A DNA stretch of 64,000 nucleotides from Actinomycetota bacterium (GTDB lineage Bacteria; Actinomycetota; Thermoleophilia; Solirubrobacterales; 70-9), in the NCBI GenBank assembly GCA_018268415.1, contig JAFDWO010000043.1, positions 40,399-104,398 on the forward strand. Reading direction: 5' to 3'. The position numbers were made by a program, and so were the translations under genes. The notes under the pieces were generated by a model, which saw only the letters and a list, made by a program, of their open reading frames with translations, did not search any database and had not been told where the DNA came from. Positions 15,925 to 24,147 of the stretch are shown piece by piece (positions within the stretch are counted from its first letter, which is position 1; every line of letters starts with the position of its first letter).

Positions 15925-16760
15925 GCGCCTTCGCGCTCCGCCTTCTTGCGCCGATAACGATCCCAGCCCAGCCACTGGTGGGGGATGGGGACGGCCTGGC
16001 TCAGGGCGGCGGCAAGCTCGGGGCCGAAGCCCTCGACAAGCCGTTGCCCGATGTCGGCCTCGTAGGCCGCCTGGTCCATCCGCCCCGACCGCTCGAACTC
16101 CTCGCGCAGCCGGCGGCGCAGCTCGGCGAGATGGGCGGGCGGGTCGTCGACCAGGCCGAAGTGGGCGATGGCGAGGCGCTCCGGCCCCCAACCTTCGATT
16201 ACCGCGATCGACCCTTCCCAGAGCTCGAGGTCGATGTCCGGGGGTGGGGTCGGCGGCACCACCATCGTGGCCGGCGGGATGCGACAGGCGGCGACGTCGC
16301 CGACGAAGGCGGTGCCGGTCTCCTCGTGCAGATAGCTGACGTGGTGGGAGGCGTGGCCGGGCGTGTAGGCGACCCGCATGCCCCCGACCGTCTCACCGCC
16401 CGCGAGCGTCGTCACGTTCGCCTCCGGAACCGGCAGGATCTCACCCCAAAGTTCGTCCATCCGGTCCCCGTAGATCATCGTCGCGCTCCGCACCAGACGA
16501 GAGGGATCGACGAGGTGGGGGGCGCCGCGCTCGTGGACGTAGACCGGTAGCTCGGGCCAGCGGGCAACCAGCGCGCCGGTGGCGGCGGCGTGGTCGAGGT
16601 GGATGTGGGTGAGGAGAATCGCCTCGGGACGTCGGTCGTCGAGCTTCTCCAACAGCGTGCGCAGGGAGGACTCCGGACCGGGGTCGACGAGCATGCCGTC
16701 GACCTCCCAGCAGCCGATGATGTTGGGATTGCCGAGGTGCTCGACGTCGATTACGCGCAT
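15921..16760 (-). CDS. MBL-fold metallo-hydrolase
   Basis: 279 residues. The metal motif THIHLDHA is at about residues 51-58, with GHASHHVSY and later His/Asp ligands (FVGDVA, AIAHFG). It is close to the glyoxalase II-like cytosolic hydrolases that act on thioesters, but the substrate is not predictable. It has its own -10 element (TAGTCT, 6 nt before the ATG), whose TAG doubles as the stop codon of the epimerase gene upstream. Its 3' end overlaps dapL tail-to-tail by 4 nt. Confidence 0.85.
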   Translation of the reverse strand: MRVIDVEHLGNPNIIGCWEVDGMLVDPGPESSLRTLLEKLDDRRPEAILLTHIHLDHAAATGALVARWPELPVYVHERGAPHLVDPSRLVRSATMIYGDRMDELWGEILPVPEANVTTLAGGETVGGMRVAYTPGHASHHVSYLHEETGTAFVGDVAACRIPPATMVVPPTPPPDIDLELWEGSIAVIEGWGPERLAIAHFGLVDDPPAHLAELRRRLREEFERSGRMDQAAYEADIGQRLVEGFGPELAAALSQAVPIPHQWLGWDRYRRKKAEREGA

Positions 16761-16766
16761 GGACGC

Positions 16767-16772
16767 AGACTA
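16767..16772 (-). promoter_or_regulatory. -10 element of the MBL hydrolase, overlapping a stop codon
   Basis: TAGTCT on the minus strand, 6 nt before the ATG. Its first three bases are the stop codon of the upstream epimerase gene. Confidence 0.6.
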
Positions 16773-17765
16773 GGCGGCGGAGCCGGCGGGCAGCCTGCCC
16801 TCCGCCTCGAGCATCGCGTGAATGCCCTCCTGGAGGCCGCGCGGCTCGTATCCCAGCTCCCGCGTGGCCTTCTCGTGGTTCGCCCAGAAGGTGACGCCGT
16901 CGGCGGAGGCGATCAGCTCGCGCAGGTTGGGCGGCTGGTTCATCACCTTCCCGACCAGCCCGCCGAACGGGGTCATCAACTTCATCAGCCCGGTCGGCAG
17001 GGCGTGCTTTGGCGCCTTCCTGCCGGTCTCGCCGGCAACGACGTCGATCGCTTCGCGCACCGTCGTCACCGGCCCGCTGATCACGTAGGCCTCGCCGGCC
17101 CTGCCCTTGTCGAGCCCGAGCAGGATCCCGGCGGCGATGTCCTCGACGTGGGTCAGGCAGATGCCGAGGTCCGGGAAGGGGATCAGCGGCATCTTGCCTT
17201 CGAGGAACTGGTCGAGCAGGCGGCCGGTTGCCGATTCGTCGCCAGGACCGTACACCCCGCCGGGCTGGACGATCACGCAAGGGAGTCCCTCGCCGATCAG
17301 CCGCTTGGCGACCTGGTGGGCTTCCCACTTCGTCTTCTCGTACTCGGAGGTGAAGTTGTCGGCCGGGTTCTCGTACGTCTCGTCGACGACCCGGCCGTGG
17401 GTGTTGCCGAAGACGCCCACGGTGGAGACGTAGACGACCTTCGCGATCCCGGCCTCCAGGGCGGCGCCGAGCACCCGTTCGGTGCCGCCGACGTTCGCTT
17501 CCTGCATCGGCCGGCGCTCGCTCGCCGGGATCCCGACCTCGTAGACGGCCGCCGCGTGGATCACCGCGTCACAGCCCTCCATGCCCGCGCGAATCGCCGG
17601 TTCGTCGTTCAGGTCCCCGCGGACGATGGCGCAGCCGAGCTCCTCGAGCGCCGCGCCCTTGGCGGGATTGCGCACGAGTGCCACGACATCGTCGCCGCGG
17701 GCGCGCAATTGCCGCACGACGGCACCGCCGATGAAACCCGTCCCTCCCGTGACGAAGACCTTCAC
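16770..17765 (-). CDS. NAD-dependent epimerase/dehydratase (extended SDR)
   Basis: 331 residues from GTG 17765. The NAD(P) glycine motif TGGTGFIG lies at the very start, and the catalytic YxxxK appears as YEKTK. The family includes dihydroflavonol-4-reductase-like and sterol/sugar-modifying enzymes; the substrate is unknown. Longer open frames upstream run into the divergent hflX promoter and are not used: a TAAGGT -10 lies 7 nt before the GTG. Confidence 0.88.
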   Translation of the reverse strand: MKVFVTGGTGFIGGAVVRQLRARGDDVVALVRNPAKGAALEELGCAIVRGDLNDEPAIRAGMEGCDAVIHAAAVYEVGIPASERRPMQEANVGGTERVLGAALEAGIAKVVYVSTVGVFGNTHGRVVDETYENPADNFTSEYEKTKWEAHQVAKRLIGEGLPCVIVQPGGVYGPGDESATGRLLDQFLEGKMPLIPFPDLGICLTHVEDIAAGILLGLDKGRAGEAYVISGPVTTVREAIDVVAGETGRKAPKHALPTGLMKLMTPFGGLVGKVMNQPPNLRELIASADGVTFWANHEKATRELGYEPRGLQEGIHAMLEAEGRLPAGSAA

Positions 17766-17772
17766 ACGACCC

Positions 17773-17778
17773 ACCTTA
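17773..17778 (-). promoter_or_regulatory. -10 element of the epimerase gene
   Basis: TAAGGT on the minus strand, 7 nt before GTG 17765; divergent from the hflX promoter 20 bp away. Confidence 0.6.
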
Positions 17779-17797
17779 AACGGCCGCGGCGGCGCCG

Positions 17798-17803
17798 TAC
17801 AAT
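17798..17803 (+). promoter_or_regulatory. -10 element of hflX
   Basis: TACAAT, 8 nt before GTG 17812; leaderless layout that sets the hflX start. Confidence 0.65.
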
Positions 17804-17811
17804 GGGTCGGA

Positions 17812-19146
17812 GTGAGTGGATCGAAGAACGGCCGTGTCATCGAGACGCGGTACGCAGCGCAGAAGGGGAACGGAGCCGGCGTCGTCAACCGCCGCGCGCG
17901 TCAGCGTGCGCTGGCGATCGGCATCATCGACGGCCGCGAGCACGGCGAGCCGCTGGCCGAGCTGAAGGAGCTGCTGCGCACCGCCGGCGTCGCGACCGCC
18001 GGCGTCGCCACCCAGCAGCGCCCGAAACCCGATCCCGACCGTTACTTCGGCCGCGGCCGCCTGGAGGAGCTGAAGGCGCAGATCGCTGCCGATGGCGCCA
18101 ACCTGGTCGCCTGCGACGACGAACTGCTGCCGCGCCAGGAGCGCAACCTGGAGGCGGCGCTGGGCGTGCCGGTGATCGATCGGACCGCCGTGATCCTCGA
18201 CATCTTCGCCGACCACGCCCACTCGGCCGAGGGCAAGCTGCAGGTGGAGCTGGCGCAGCTCGAATACAACATGGCCCGGATGCGGGGCCTGTGGACCCAC
18301 CTCGAGCGCCTCGGCGCCGGGCGCATCGACGGCGGGATCGGCACCAGGGGCCCGGGCGAGAGCCAGATCGAGACCGACCGCCGGCTGGCCCGCAACCGGA
18401 TCGCCGAGCTGCGGCGGCGCCTTCGCCGCACCGAACGGAACCGTGGCGTGATGCGCGCCGAGCGCGAGCGCTCCTCGATCCCGCGGGTCGCCCTGGCGGG
18501 ATACACCAACGCCGGCAAGTCGACGCTGCTGAACGCGCTGACCGGCGCCGAGGTGGGCGTCGCCAACCGGCTCTTCGAGACGCTCGACCCGACCACCCGG
18601 AGCTTCGAGCTCTCCGGTCGCGATTACCTGCTTACCGACACGGTGGGCTTCATCGAGAAGCTGCCCCACCAGTTGGTCGAGGCCTTCAAGGCGACGCTCG
18701 AGGAGACGACGCTGGCCGACCTGGTCGTCCACGTCGTTGACGCGTCCGAGACCGAAGAGCGACGAATGCTCGACATGCGCGCGGTGGACGAGGTGCTGGA
18801 GGAGATCGGTGCGGGGGAGACGCCGCGCCTCCTGGTCCTCAACAAGGCCGACCTGCTGGACGAGGACGAGCGCCACGAGGTCGTCCTCGCGCATCCCGAC
18901 GCGGTGCTGGTCTCGGCCCTCGCCGGCGAGGGGCTCGACGAGCTGCGCGAGCGGATCGAGAAGGCGTTCGCCGAGACGCTGACCGAGGTCGAGCTGCTGA
19001 TCCCCTACAGCGAGGGCGGCCGCCTGCACGAGCTGCACGAAGTGGCGGGCGAGCTGGAGCGGACCGACCGCGCCGACGGGGTCCTCGTCCACGCCCGCGT
19101 CCCATCCGCAGAGCTGCACCGCTTCAACGACCTCGCCGTCGCCTGA
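17812..19146 (+). CDS. hflX: Ribosome-associated GTPase HflX
   Basis: 444 residues from GTG 17812. The N-terminal HflX domain has [12 protein letters not shown] and the glycine-rich [12 protein letters not shown]. The G domain has G1 GYTNAGKST (230-238), G3 DTVGFI and G4 NKAD. HflX splits or rescues stalled 70S ribosomes and binds the 50S subunit. Earlier in-frame codons encode a region unrelated to the family. The last codon and stop overlap the inverted end of a 100-bp repeated element that fills the gap to dut. Confidence 0.95.
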   Translation: MSGSKNGRVIETRYAAQKGNGAGVVNRRARQRALAIGIIDGREHGEPLAELKELLRTAGVATAGVATQQRPKPDPDRYFGRGRLEELKAQIAADGANLVACDDELLPRQERNLEAALGVPVIDRTAVILDIFADHAHSAEGKLQVELAQLEYNMARMRGLWTHLERLGAGRIDGGIGTRGPGESQIETDRRLARNRIAELRRRLRRTERNRGVMRAERERSSIPRVALAGYTNAGKSTLLNALTGAEVGVANRLFETLDPTTRSFELSGRDYLLTDTVGFIEKLPHQLVEAFKATLEETTLADLVVHVVDASETEERRMLDMRAVDEVLEEIGAGETPRLLVLNKADLLDEDERHEVVLAHPDAVLVSALAGEGLDELRERIEKAFAETLTEVELLIPYSEGGRLHELHEVAGELERTDRADGVLVHARVPSAELHRFNDLAVA

Positions 19147-19242
19147 GCCTGTCCGACGGCGTCTGGCGGTGTCATCGGTCGCTTGCGTGCCGAGCACACC
19201 GCGCTCCCTGTTTCCTGGCCCGACGTCGCCGGACAGGCTCAG
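19143..19242. repeat. 100-bp element with perfect 13-bp terminal inverted repeats, copy A
   Basis: Ends CTGAGCCTGTCCG (19143-19155) and CGGACAGGCTCAG (19230-19242) are perfect inverted repeats. The interior, including TCGGTCGCTTGCGTGC and CGCTCCCTG, matches the reverse complement of the nadE/thioesterase gap (44564-44666). Its left end contains the hflX stop and its right end touches the dut -10 element. MITE-like or terminator-like; no transposase is nearby. Confidence 0.75.
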
Positions 19243-19248
19243 TAGGCT
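19243..19248 (+). promoter_or_regulatory. -10 element of dut
   Basis: TAGGCT, 7 nt before the ATG, directly abutting the inverted-repeat element. Confidence 0.6.
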
Positions 19249-19255
19249 GCGCGCC

Positions 19256-19687
19256 ATGGAACTCGCGGTAACGAAGCTGCACGCCTCGGCGGTACTGCCC
19301 ACCCGCGCCCACCCGGGCGATGCCGGGCTCGACCTTTATTCGATCGAGGAGGCGCACCTCGGCCCCGGCGAGCGCTGGGGCGTCGGCACCGGGATCGCGG
19401 TCGAGATCCCGGTGGGACACGCCGGGCTCGTCCTGCCGCGGTCAGGCCTCGCCCGCGAGCACGGCATCACCCTGGTCAACAGCCCTGGCCTGATCGACGC
19501 GGGCTACCGGGGTGAACTGCGCGTGCTGCTGCTGAACACCGACCCGGCCGAGACGGTCCGGATCGAGGCGGGAGCCCGGATCGCCCAGCTGGTGGTGACG
19601 CCGATCGCCCTCGCCGAACCGGTCGAGGTGGCCGAGCTCAGCGACTCCGCCCGCGGCGACGGCGGCTTCGGCTCCACCGGCCGCTAA
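19256..19687 (+). CDS. dut: dUTP diphosphatase
   Basis: 143 residues from ATG 19256. Trimeric dUTPase motifs are present: GDAGLDLYS (motif 1), [12 protein letters not shown] (motif 2), [14 protein letters not shown] (motif 3), RIAQLVV (motif 4) and the C-terminal [10 protein letters not shown]-loop-like motif 5. It hydrolyses dUTP to dUMP, which keeps uracil out of DNA and supplies thymidylate synthesis. It is convergent with marR across a 60-bp gap that holds a hairpin. Confidence 0.95.
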   Translation: MELAVTKLHASAVLPTRAHPGDAGLDLYSIEEAHLGPGERWGVGTGIAVEIPVGHAGLVLPRSGLAREHGITLVNSPGLIDAGYRGELRVLLLNTDPAETVRIEAGARIAQLVVTPIALAEPVEVAELSDSARGDGGFGSTGR

Positions 19688-19696
19688 CAGGCGGCG

Positions 19697-19729
19697 GTTC
19701 TTTTTGGCGCTCAGGACGCCATAAGGAAC
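19697..19729. terminator. Bidirectional hairpin between dut and the MarR gene
   Basis: GTTCTTTTTGGCG (19697-19709) pairs with CGCCATAAGGAAC (19717-19729) at 11 of 13 positions plus one wobble, around a 7-nt loop. It lies between two convergent genes. Confidence 0.6.
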
Positions 19730-19747
19730 AGCTGGAGGAGGGCGGGG

Positions 19748-20176
19748 CTAGACGTCGGCGTCGGCGAGGCGGGCGAGGATGTCGACCGAGCGCTCGATCG
19801 TCTCGCGGTCGGTCTCCGACAGGCCTTCGAGCGCCTTGACCAGCCAGCCCTCACGGGCGGCGCGATCGGCGACGATGCGCGCCTGCCCGGCCGCGGTGAG
19901 GCTGACCAGGGCGCGGCGGCGGTCGTCGGGGTCAGGATTGCGCTCGACCATCCCTTCGCCCTCCAGGTCACCGACCGTCTGCGCCATCGATTGGGGCCGG
20001 ACGCGCAGGGCCTGGGCGAGGTCGGACACGCTGGCAGGCCCTTCGCGGTCGAGTCGGCCGAGCACCCAGGTCTGGGTGAGGGGAAAGAGGTTCTCCGCCC
20101 GCAGGCGGCGGATCAGCTGACCCACGGCGACCCGCAGGTCAGCGGCCAGAGGAGCGATCTCGGTCTGCGTCGGCAC
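19748..20176 (-). CDS. MarR-family transcriptional regulator
   Basis: 142 residues with the MarR winged helix: VSDLAQALRVRPQSMAQTVGDLEGEGMV then the wing NPDPDDRRRALVSLT. It is divergent from an MFS drug-type exporter, and the 61-bp gap holds two inverted repeats, so it is probably an autoregulated, ligand-released repressor of the exporter. A TAAGCT -10 lies 6 nt before its GTG start (leaderless). Confidence 0.92.
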   Translation of the reverse strand: MPTQTEIAPLAADLRVAVGQLIRRLRAENLFPLTQTWVLGRLDREGPASVSDLAQALRVRPQSMAQTVGDLEGEGMVERNPDPDDRRRALVSLTAAGQARIVADRAAREGWLVKALEGLSETDRETIERSVDILARLADADV

Positions 20177-20182
20177 GGGTCA

Positions 20183-20188
20183 AGCTTA
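20183..20188 (-). promoter_or_regulatory. -10 element of the marR-type gene
   Basis: TAAGCT on the minus strand, 6 nt before the GTG start. Confidence 0.6.
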
Positions 20189-20193
20189 CCGCA

Positions 20194-20225
20194 TGCCTAC
20201 AGGCAAACTGCACAGGTTACCTGTG
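20194..20225. promoter_or_regulatory. Candidate MarR operators
   Basis: Two inverted repeats: TGCCTACAGGCA (20194-20205) and the perfect 15-mer CACAGGTTACCTGTG (20211-20225). The second abuts the exporter's -10 element (TATTAT, 20226-20231), so a bound repressor would block it. Confidence 0.65.
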
Positions 20226-20231
20226 TATTAT
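20226..20231 (+). promoter_or_regulatory. -10 element of the MFS exporter gene
   Basis: TATTAT, 6 nt before the ATG; leaderless layout, immediately after the operator-like 15-mer. Confidence 0.65.
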
Positions 20232-20237
20232 TGAGGC

Positions 20238-21998
20238 ATGACGTCAGCCGCCACCGCCGCCGGGCACGGTGCCCCCCACGACGACAAGTACAAGTGGATG
20301 GCGCTCTCCAACACCACCCTGGCGATCCTGCTCGCGACGCTCGACGCCTCGATCACGCTGATCGCGATGCCGGACATCTTCCGCGGCATCCACCTCGACC
20401 CGCTTCTGCCCTCCAACAGCTTCTACCTGCTGTGGATGATCCTCGGGTACCTGGTCGTCACCAGCGTGCTGATCGTCAGCCTCGGGCGCCTCGGGGACAT
20501 GTACGGGCGGGTGCGGATCTACAACCTCGGCTTCGTCATCTACACGGTGGCCTCGCTGCTGTTGGCGATCGACTGGATGACGGGGACCGACGGCGCCCTC
20601 TTCCTGGTCGTCTTCCGCATCGTCCAAGGCATCGGCGGCGCCTGCCTGCTCGCCAACTCGGCGGCGATCCTCACCGATGCCTTCCCCGCCAACCAGCGCG
20701 GCATGGCGCTCGGGATCAACAACATCGTCGGGGTCAGCGGGATGTTCATCGGACTGGTGCTCGGCGGCCTCCTGGCGCCGATCGACTGGCGCCTCGTCTT
20801 CTTGATCTCGGTCCCGGTCGGCATCTTCGGCACCGTCTGGGCCTACACGAAGCTGAAAGAGCTCTCGACCCCGCATCCCGGCTCGATCGATTGGTGGGGC
20901 AACCTGACCTTCGCCCTCGCCCTGATCCTGGCGATGGTCGCGGTGACCTACGGCATCCGGCCCTACGGCGACTCGCCGACCGGCTGGGGCAGCCCGCGCG
21001 TGCTGGCCCTGCTCGCCGGTGCCCTCATCTCGATGATCGCCTTCGTGCTGGTCGAGCGGCGGGTGAAGGAACCGATGTTCCGCCTGCCGCTCTTCCGCAT
21101 CCGCGCCTTCACCTTCGGCACGCTCTCGACCTTCCTCGCCGCGATCGCCCGCGGCGGCCTGATGTTCATGCTGATCATCTGGCTGCAGGGCATCTGGCTG
21201 CCGCTGCACGGCTACGACTACACCGAAGCGCCGCTGATCGCGGGCATCTACATGCTGCCGCTGACCGTCGGGATGCTGATCGCGGGCCCGGCCTCGGGCT
21301 ACCTGTCGGACCGCTTCGGCGCACGCGGGTTCGCGACCGGGGGGATGATCGCCGCCGCCGCCAGCTTTGCCGCCCTCACCTTCCTGCCGGTCGACTTCTC
21401 CTACCCCGTCTTCGCCGCGATCCTTGCCTTCAACGGGATCTCGATGGGGATGTTCGCCTCGCCCAACCGCGCCGCCGTGATGAACAGCCTGCCGCCCGGC
21501 GACCGCGGCGCCGGCGGCGGCATGAACCAGACCTTCCAGAACTCGGCCCAGGTGATCTCGATGGGGATCTTCTTCACGCTGCTGATCGTCGGCCTGGCAG
21601 CGAGCCTCCCACACGCGATGACCACCGGCCTCGAAGCGCACGGCATCTCCGCCGCGAAAGCCCACGAAGTCGGCGAAACCCCACCGATCTCCGTGCTCTT
21701 CGCCGCCTTCCTCGGCGAAAACCCGATCGAACACCTCCTCGGAGCCCAGACCCTGCACGAACTCCCGCAGCAAGCCCAGGCGGCGCTCACCGGGCATACC
21801 TTCTTCCCCAACCTGATCGCGGGGCCGTTCAGCGACGGCCTCGACACGGCCTTCGGCTTCGCGATCGTCGCCTGCCTGATCGCGGCGGCCGCCTCGCTGA
21901 TGCGCGGTGGCCGCTACACCTACGCCGAGCCGAGCGAGGCGCGCGCCGCCGCCGCCCGGCCGGCCATCCCCGAACTGGAGGAGTCACATGCGAGTTGA
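20238..21998 (+). CDS. MFS transporter, EmrB/QacA (DHA2, 14-TM) type
   Basis: 586 residues with about 14 hydrophobic helices. Early ATLDASITLIAMPDI and GRLGDMYGRVR are typical of DHA2 drug:proton antiporters, and the helix 5 region GVSGMFIGLVLGGLL fits motif C. The substrate is unknown. The divergent MarR gene suggests induction by a toxic compound. A soluble insert lies near residues 460-530. Its 3' end overlaps the next gene by 11 nt, so the two are co-transcribed. Confidence 0.92.
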   Translation: MTSAATAAGHGAPHDDKYKWMALSNTTLAILLATLDASITLIAMPDIFRGIHLDPLLPSNSFYLLWMILGYLVVTSVLIVSLGRLGDMYGRVRIYNLGFVIYTVASLLLAIDWMTGTDGALFLVVFRIVQGIGGACLLANSAAILTDAFPANQRGMALGINNIVGVSGMFIGLVLGGLLAPIDWRLVFLISVPVGIFGTVWAYTKLKELSTPHPGSIDWWGNLTFALALILAMVAVTYGIRPYGDSPTGWGSPRVLALLAGALISMIAFVLVERRVKEPMFRLPLFRIRAFTFGTLSTFLAAIARGGLMFMLIIWLQGIWLPLHGYDYTEAPLIAGIYMLPLTVGMLIAGPASGYLSDRFGARGFATGGMIAAAASFAALTFLPVDFSYPVFAAILAFNGISMGMFASPNRAAVMNSLPPGDRGAGGGMNQTFQNSAQVISMGIFFTLLIVGLAASLPHAMTTGLEAHGISAAKAHEVGETPPISVLFAAFLGENPIEHLLGAQTLHELPQQAQAALTGHTFFPNLIAGPFSDGLDTAFGFAIVACLIAAAASLMRGGRYTYAEPSEARAAAARPAIPELEESHAS

Positions 21999-22659
21999 CT
22001 GGCACGGACAGTCCGCGTTCACGCTCGAGGGCGCGGCGGCGACGGTCTTCATCGATCCCTGGGGCGACATGTCCGGCGCCGCGGCGAAAGGGATCTCCTG
22101 GGGCTACCCGGCGATCGAGCCGCCGGCGGCCACCGACCTGCTGATCGTCACCCACGAGCACCGCGACCACAACGCGGTCGAGGTGATCGGCGGCGAGCCG
22201 GCCCTGGTGCGCGCCCTGGCGGGGACCCACGGGACGCCACTCGGCGAGGTCGTCGCGATCGCCTCCGAGCACGACGGGGTGGCAGGCACCGAACGCGGGC
22301 CCAACACGATCGTCGTCTTCGACCTCGACGGCCTGCGCATCTGCCACTTCGGTGACTTCGGACAGGACGCGCTGCGACCCGAGCAACGCGCTCACCTCGA
22401 CAACGTCGACCTGCTCTTCCTCCCGGTCGGCGGCGGCCCGACCATCGACGGCCCGACCGCCGCGGAGATCGCCAGGGACCTCGGCCCGTCCTGGGTGGTA
22501 CCGATGCACTACAAGACCGACAGGATCAACTTCCTCGACACCGAGGATGCGTTCGTCGCGGCGATGCCGAAGACGGAGCGCCTCTCCTCGCCGTCGTTCG
22601 ACACCGCGGAGCTGGAGAGGGGAGACGGGCCGCTGGCGGTCGTCCCTGCCGCGCCGTAG
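21988..22659 (+). CDS. MBL-fold hydrolase, UlaG-like (UPF0173 type)
   Basis: 223 residues from ATG 21988, with a GGAGGAG ribosome site 5 nt upstream inside the MFS gene. The fold starts with WHGQSAFTLEG and the metal motif is THEHRDH, followed by CHFGDFG and MHYKT. These match the cytoplasmic L-ascorbate-lactonase-like/UPF0173 metal-dependent hydrolases. The substrate is unknown. It overlaps the exporter by 11 nt and probably belongs to its MarR-controlled operon. Confidence 0.87.
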   Translation: MRVDWHGQSAFTLEGAAATVFIDPWGDMSGAAAKGISWGYPAIEPPAATDLLIVTHEHRDHNAVEVIGGEPALVRALAGTHGTPLGEVVAIASEHDGVAGTERGPNTIVVFDLDGLRICHFGDFGQDALRPEQRAHLDNVDLLFLPVGGGPTIDGPTAAEIARDLGPSWVVPMHYKTDRINFLDTEDAFVAAMPKTERLSSPSFDTAELERGDGPLAVVPAAP

Positions 22660-22669
22660 GGGTCGACAG

Positions 22670-23404
22670 CTAGACCCCGGCCGCCGCCCGAGCGCTCGCG
22701 TGAGCGGCGCGCTCCAGCTCGTCGGGAAGGGGCTCGAGGTCAGGCCTCCTCCCGTAGCGGCGCTCCAGCGCCAGCTTGATCAGGTGGTCCGCGAGCCAGG
22801 CGTTCTTCGGCAGGAGCGGGCCGTGGAGGTAGGTGCCGATGAGGTTGTCGCGCCAGACGCCCTCGAGGCCGTCGGTGCCGTTGTTGCCGTGGCCTTTGAC
22901 GACGCGGCCGAGGGGGCGGGCAGCGGGGCCGAAGTAGGTGCGGCCGCCGTGGTTCTCGAAGCCCGCCAGGACGCGCGGCTCGCCGTCCAGCTCCGTCTCG
23001 ATCGCGACGTTGCCGATCAGGCGCGGACCCTCCTCGCGGATCGTGCGCAGGTCGGCGAGGCCAAGGCCGGGAAGGGTCTCCGCGCCGAGCTGATAGCTCT
23101 CGCCGAGCAGCTGGTAGCCGCCGCAGACGGCGAGCAGGGCGGCGCCGTCCGCGACCGCCGCGGCAAGGGCGGCGCGCTTGGTCTCAACCATGTCGGCGGC
23201 GACGACGCGCTGATCACGGTCCTGGCCGCCGCCCACGTAGAAGAGGTCGTGCTCGCCGGGGTCGACCGACTCGCCCGGCCCGGCGCCCTGCCAGGCGAAC
23301 CCGATCCCACGCCACTCGCAGCGCCGCTGCAGGAAGAGGATGTTGCCGCGGTCGGCGTAGATGTTCATCTGCTCGGGATAGAGGCTGAGGACGCGGAGCT
23401 CCAT
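22670..23404 (-). CDS. gatD: Lipid II isoglutaminyl synthase, glutamine amidotransferase subunit
   Basis: 244 residues of the CobB/CobQ-like class I amidotransferase family. Cys94 in LLAVCGGYQLLG is the nucleophile and the His in FENHGGRTYFG is the partner. GatD supplies ammonia to MurT, which amidates the D-Glu of lipid II. murT lies in the same operon with a methyltransferase gene between. The ATG overlaps the preceding stop (TGATG). Confidence 0.92.
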   Translation of the reverse strand: MELRVLSLYPEQMNIYADRGNILFLQRRCEWRGIGFAWQGAGPGESVDPGEHDLFYVGGGQDRDQRVVAADMVETKRAALAAAVADGAALLAVCGGYQLLGESYQLGAETLPGLGLADLRTIREEGPRLIGNVAIETELDGEPRVLAGFENHGGRTYFGPAARPLGRVVKGHGNNGTDGLEGVWRDNLIGTYLHGPLLPKNAWLADHLIKLALERRYGRRPDLEPLPDELERAAHASARAAAGV

Positions 23405-24147
23405 CACGCCTCCTCGCCGAGGACGACGACGGTGGAGCCGACGTGGTCCTCGGTCGGGTCGATATAGAGGCGTTCGATCGGGACCAGTCCGACCTCGGCC
23501 GCCTCGCCCTCCAGCTCGTCGGCGGTCAGCGTGCAGATCGTCACCTGGTCGGGGGTGTCGGTGAGCTCGCCGCTCGGCGAGACCCGCTGGCGCAGCCGGT
23601 GGACGACGATGTGCTCGGGTCCCACCGTCGCCTCCAGCGGCAGGCTGGAGTAGACCCAGCCGTCGACCTCGCGCACGTCGGGGAGGAGGGGTTCACCCTC
23701 CTCGGGCTCCGGCATGCCCTCGACCATCGCCGCCGCCAGGCGACCGCCCGGGAGGAGCTGGGCGGCGATCGAGTCGAGGCAGGCGAGGCGCTCGGCGCGG
23801 TCGGCGAGCATCTGCAGCAGCTGCATCGGGGCGAGCGCCAGGGCGACCGGCTCGGGCAGCTCGAAGCCGCGCGCATCGGCGAGCAGCGGCGTGACCGGGA
23901 GGCCCGCGGCGCGTTCCCCCTGGGCGGCGATCAGCACCGGGTCGTGGTCGAGCCCGATCACCCGGTGACCGCGACGGGCAAGGTGGATCGCGAGCCGGCC
24001 GGTCCCGGCGCCGAGCTCGAGGACCGGGTCGCCGCAACGGTCGGCCAGCTCGTCCCAGACGCGGAAGTCGGCGGCATAGGCGCCGCACTCCACGTCGTGC
24101 CAGATCGCGGCTTCGCTGGTGGACGCGCTGCGCTTTCCCTCGGTCAC
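23404..24147 (-). CDS. Class I SAM-dependent methyltransferase within the murT-gatD operon
   Basis: 247 residues from GTG 24147. The SAM motif is VLELGAGTGRLAIHLARRGHRVIGLD. It sits between murT and gatD, overlapping murT by 4 nt (GTGA) and gatD by 1 nt, so it is translationally coupled to both. A methyltransferase inside this cell-wall operon is not part of the standard MurT/GatD complex. Its target is unknown; a peptidoglycan or lipid role is only suggested by position. Confidence 0.85.
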   Translation of the reverse strand: MTEGKRSASTSEAAIWHDVECGAYAADFRVWDELADRCGDPVLELGAGTGRLAIHLARRGHRVIGLDHDPVLIAAQGERAAGLPVTPLLADARGFELPEPVALALAPMQLLQMLADRAERLACLDSIAAQLLPGGRLAAAMVEGMPEPEEGEPLLPDVREVDGWVYSSLPLEATVGPEHIVVHRLRQRVSPSGELTDTPDQVTICTLTADELEGEAAEVGLVPIERLYIDPTEDHVGSTVVVLGEEA

